A DNA stretch of 12,356 bases from Mailhella massiliensis (GTDB lineage Bacteria > Desulfobacterota > Desulfovibrionia > Desulfovibrionales > Desulfovibrionaceae). This document shows positions 12,300 to 12,356 of this stretch, in pieces. Position 1 is the first letter of the stretch, and each line of letters begins with the position of its first letter. Made by a program: the position numbers and the translations under genes. The notes under the pieces were generated by a model that made no database searches, was not told the origin of the DNA, and was given only the letters and a program-made list of their open reading frames with translations. Location: NCBI RefSeq assembly GCF_020741395.1, contig NZ_DYZA01000051.1, positions 1 to 12,356 on the forward strand. The letters run 5' to 3'.

Positions 12300-12356
12300 A
12301 TGGTTGCTTGACGGGAGAAGTTTACCCCGTTACACCATGTTAATATTGAGAAAGCC
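12300..12356 (+). promoter_or_regulatory. possible rightward promoter with operator-like dyad at window edge
   Basis: TTGACG (12308-12313) is followed after exactly 17 nt by TACACC (12331-12336), a good -35 with a weak -10. An inverted repeat, TGACGGG (12309-12315) with CCCGTTA (12326-12332), one mismatch, lies over the -35 and spacer, where a repressor could bind. Any gene it drives lies beyond the window. The 12091-12300 stretch otherwise contains no supported gene. Confidence 0.25.

Overview
This window of about 12.4 kb is high in G+C and densely coded. It looks like the chromosome of an anaerobic, sulfate-reducer-type bacterium, most likely Desulfovibrionales/Desulfobacterota. That placement is inferred from the gene content: an HndD-type [FeFe]-hydrogenase, a NifU/NifS pair serving as an Fe-S assembly system, a short DksA/TraR protein, and an Na/Pi symporter with a PhoU-like tail. 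No rRNA, tRNA or CRISPR array is visible.

Left edge (1-518): the first codons of an IS5-type transposase run off the left end on the minus strand. About 450 bases without a convincing gene follow, ending in a small overlapping ORF with a strong Shine-Dalgarno sequence.

Region 519-7474 is a plus-strand phosphate/polyphosphate block: a DksA-like zinc-finger regulator, an Na+/Pi symporter with a C-terminal PhoU-like domain, polyphosphate kinase (ppk1), an HD-domain protein, and an exopolyphosphatase of the Ppx/GppA family. A strong intrinsic terminator closes the block. Spacing is tight: 2 nt between symporter and ppk, and an 11-nt overlap between the HD gene and ppx. Together the genes would import phosphate, polymerise it and hydrolyse it again. 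The HD protein resembles the C-terminal HD domain of the Ppx next to it, so it appears to be a stand-alone paralogue of one domain of its neighbour.

Region 7648-9724 (plus strand) holds nifU and nifS, 1 nt apart, a two-gene Fe-S cluster assembly unit closed by a bidirectional hairpin terminator. No nitrogenase gene is present.

Region 9814-12356 (minus strand) holds a convergent two-gene hydrogenase operon. Its first gene encodes a 163-aa protein that corresponds only to the C-terminal iron-sulfur part of HndC/NuoF, without the FMN/NAD(P)H-binding part. Its second gene is a full-length HndD-like [FeFe]-hydrogenase with an intact H-cluster. A minus-strand terminator lies downstream. The upstream region carries a CRP/Rex-like dyad and a weak promoter candidate.

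The two most unusual items are the diaphorase-less HndC-tail/HndD pair and the free-standing HD paralogue inserted between ppk and ppx.
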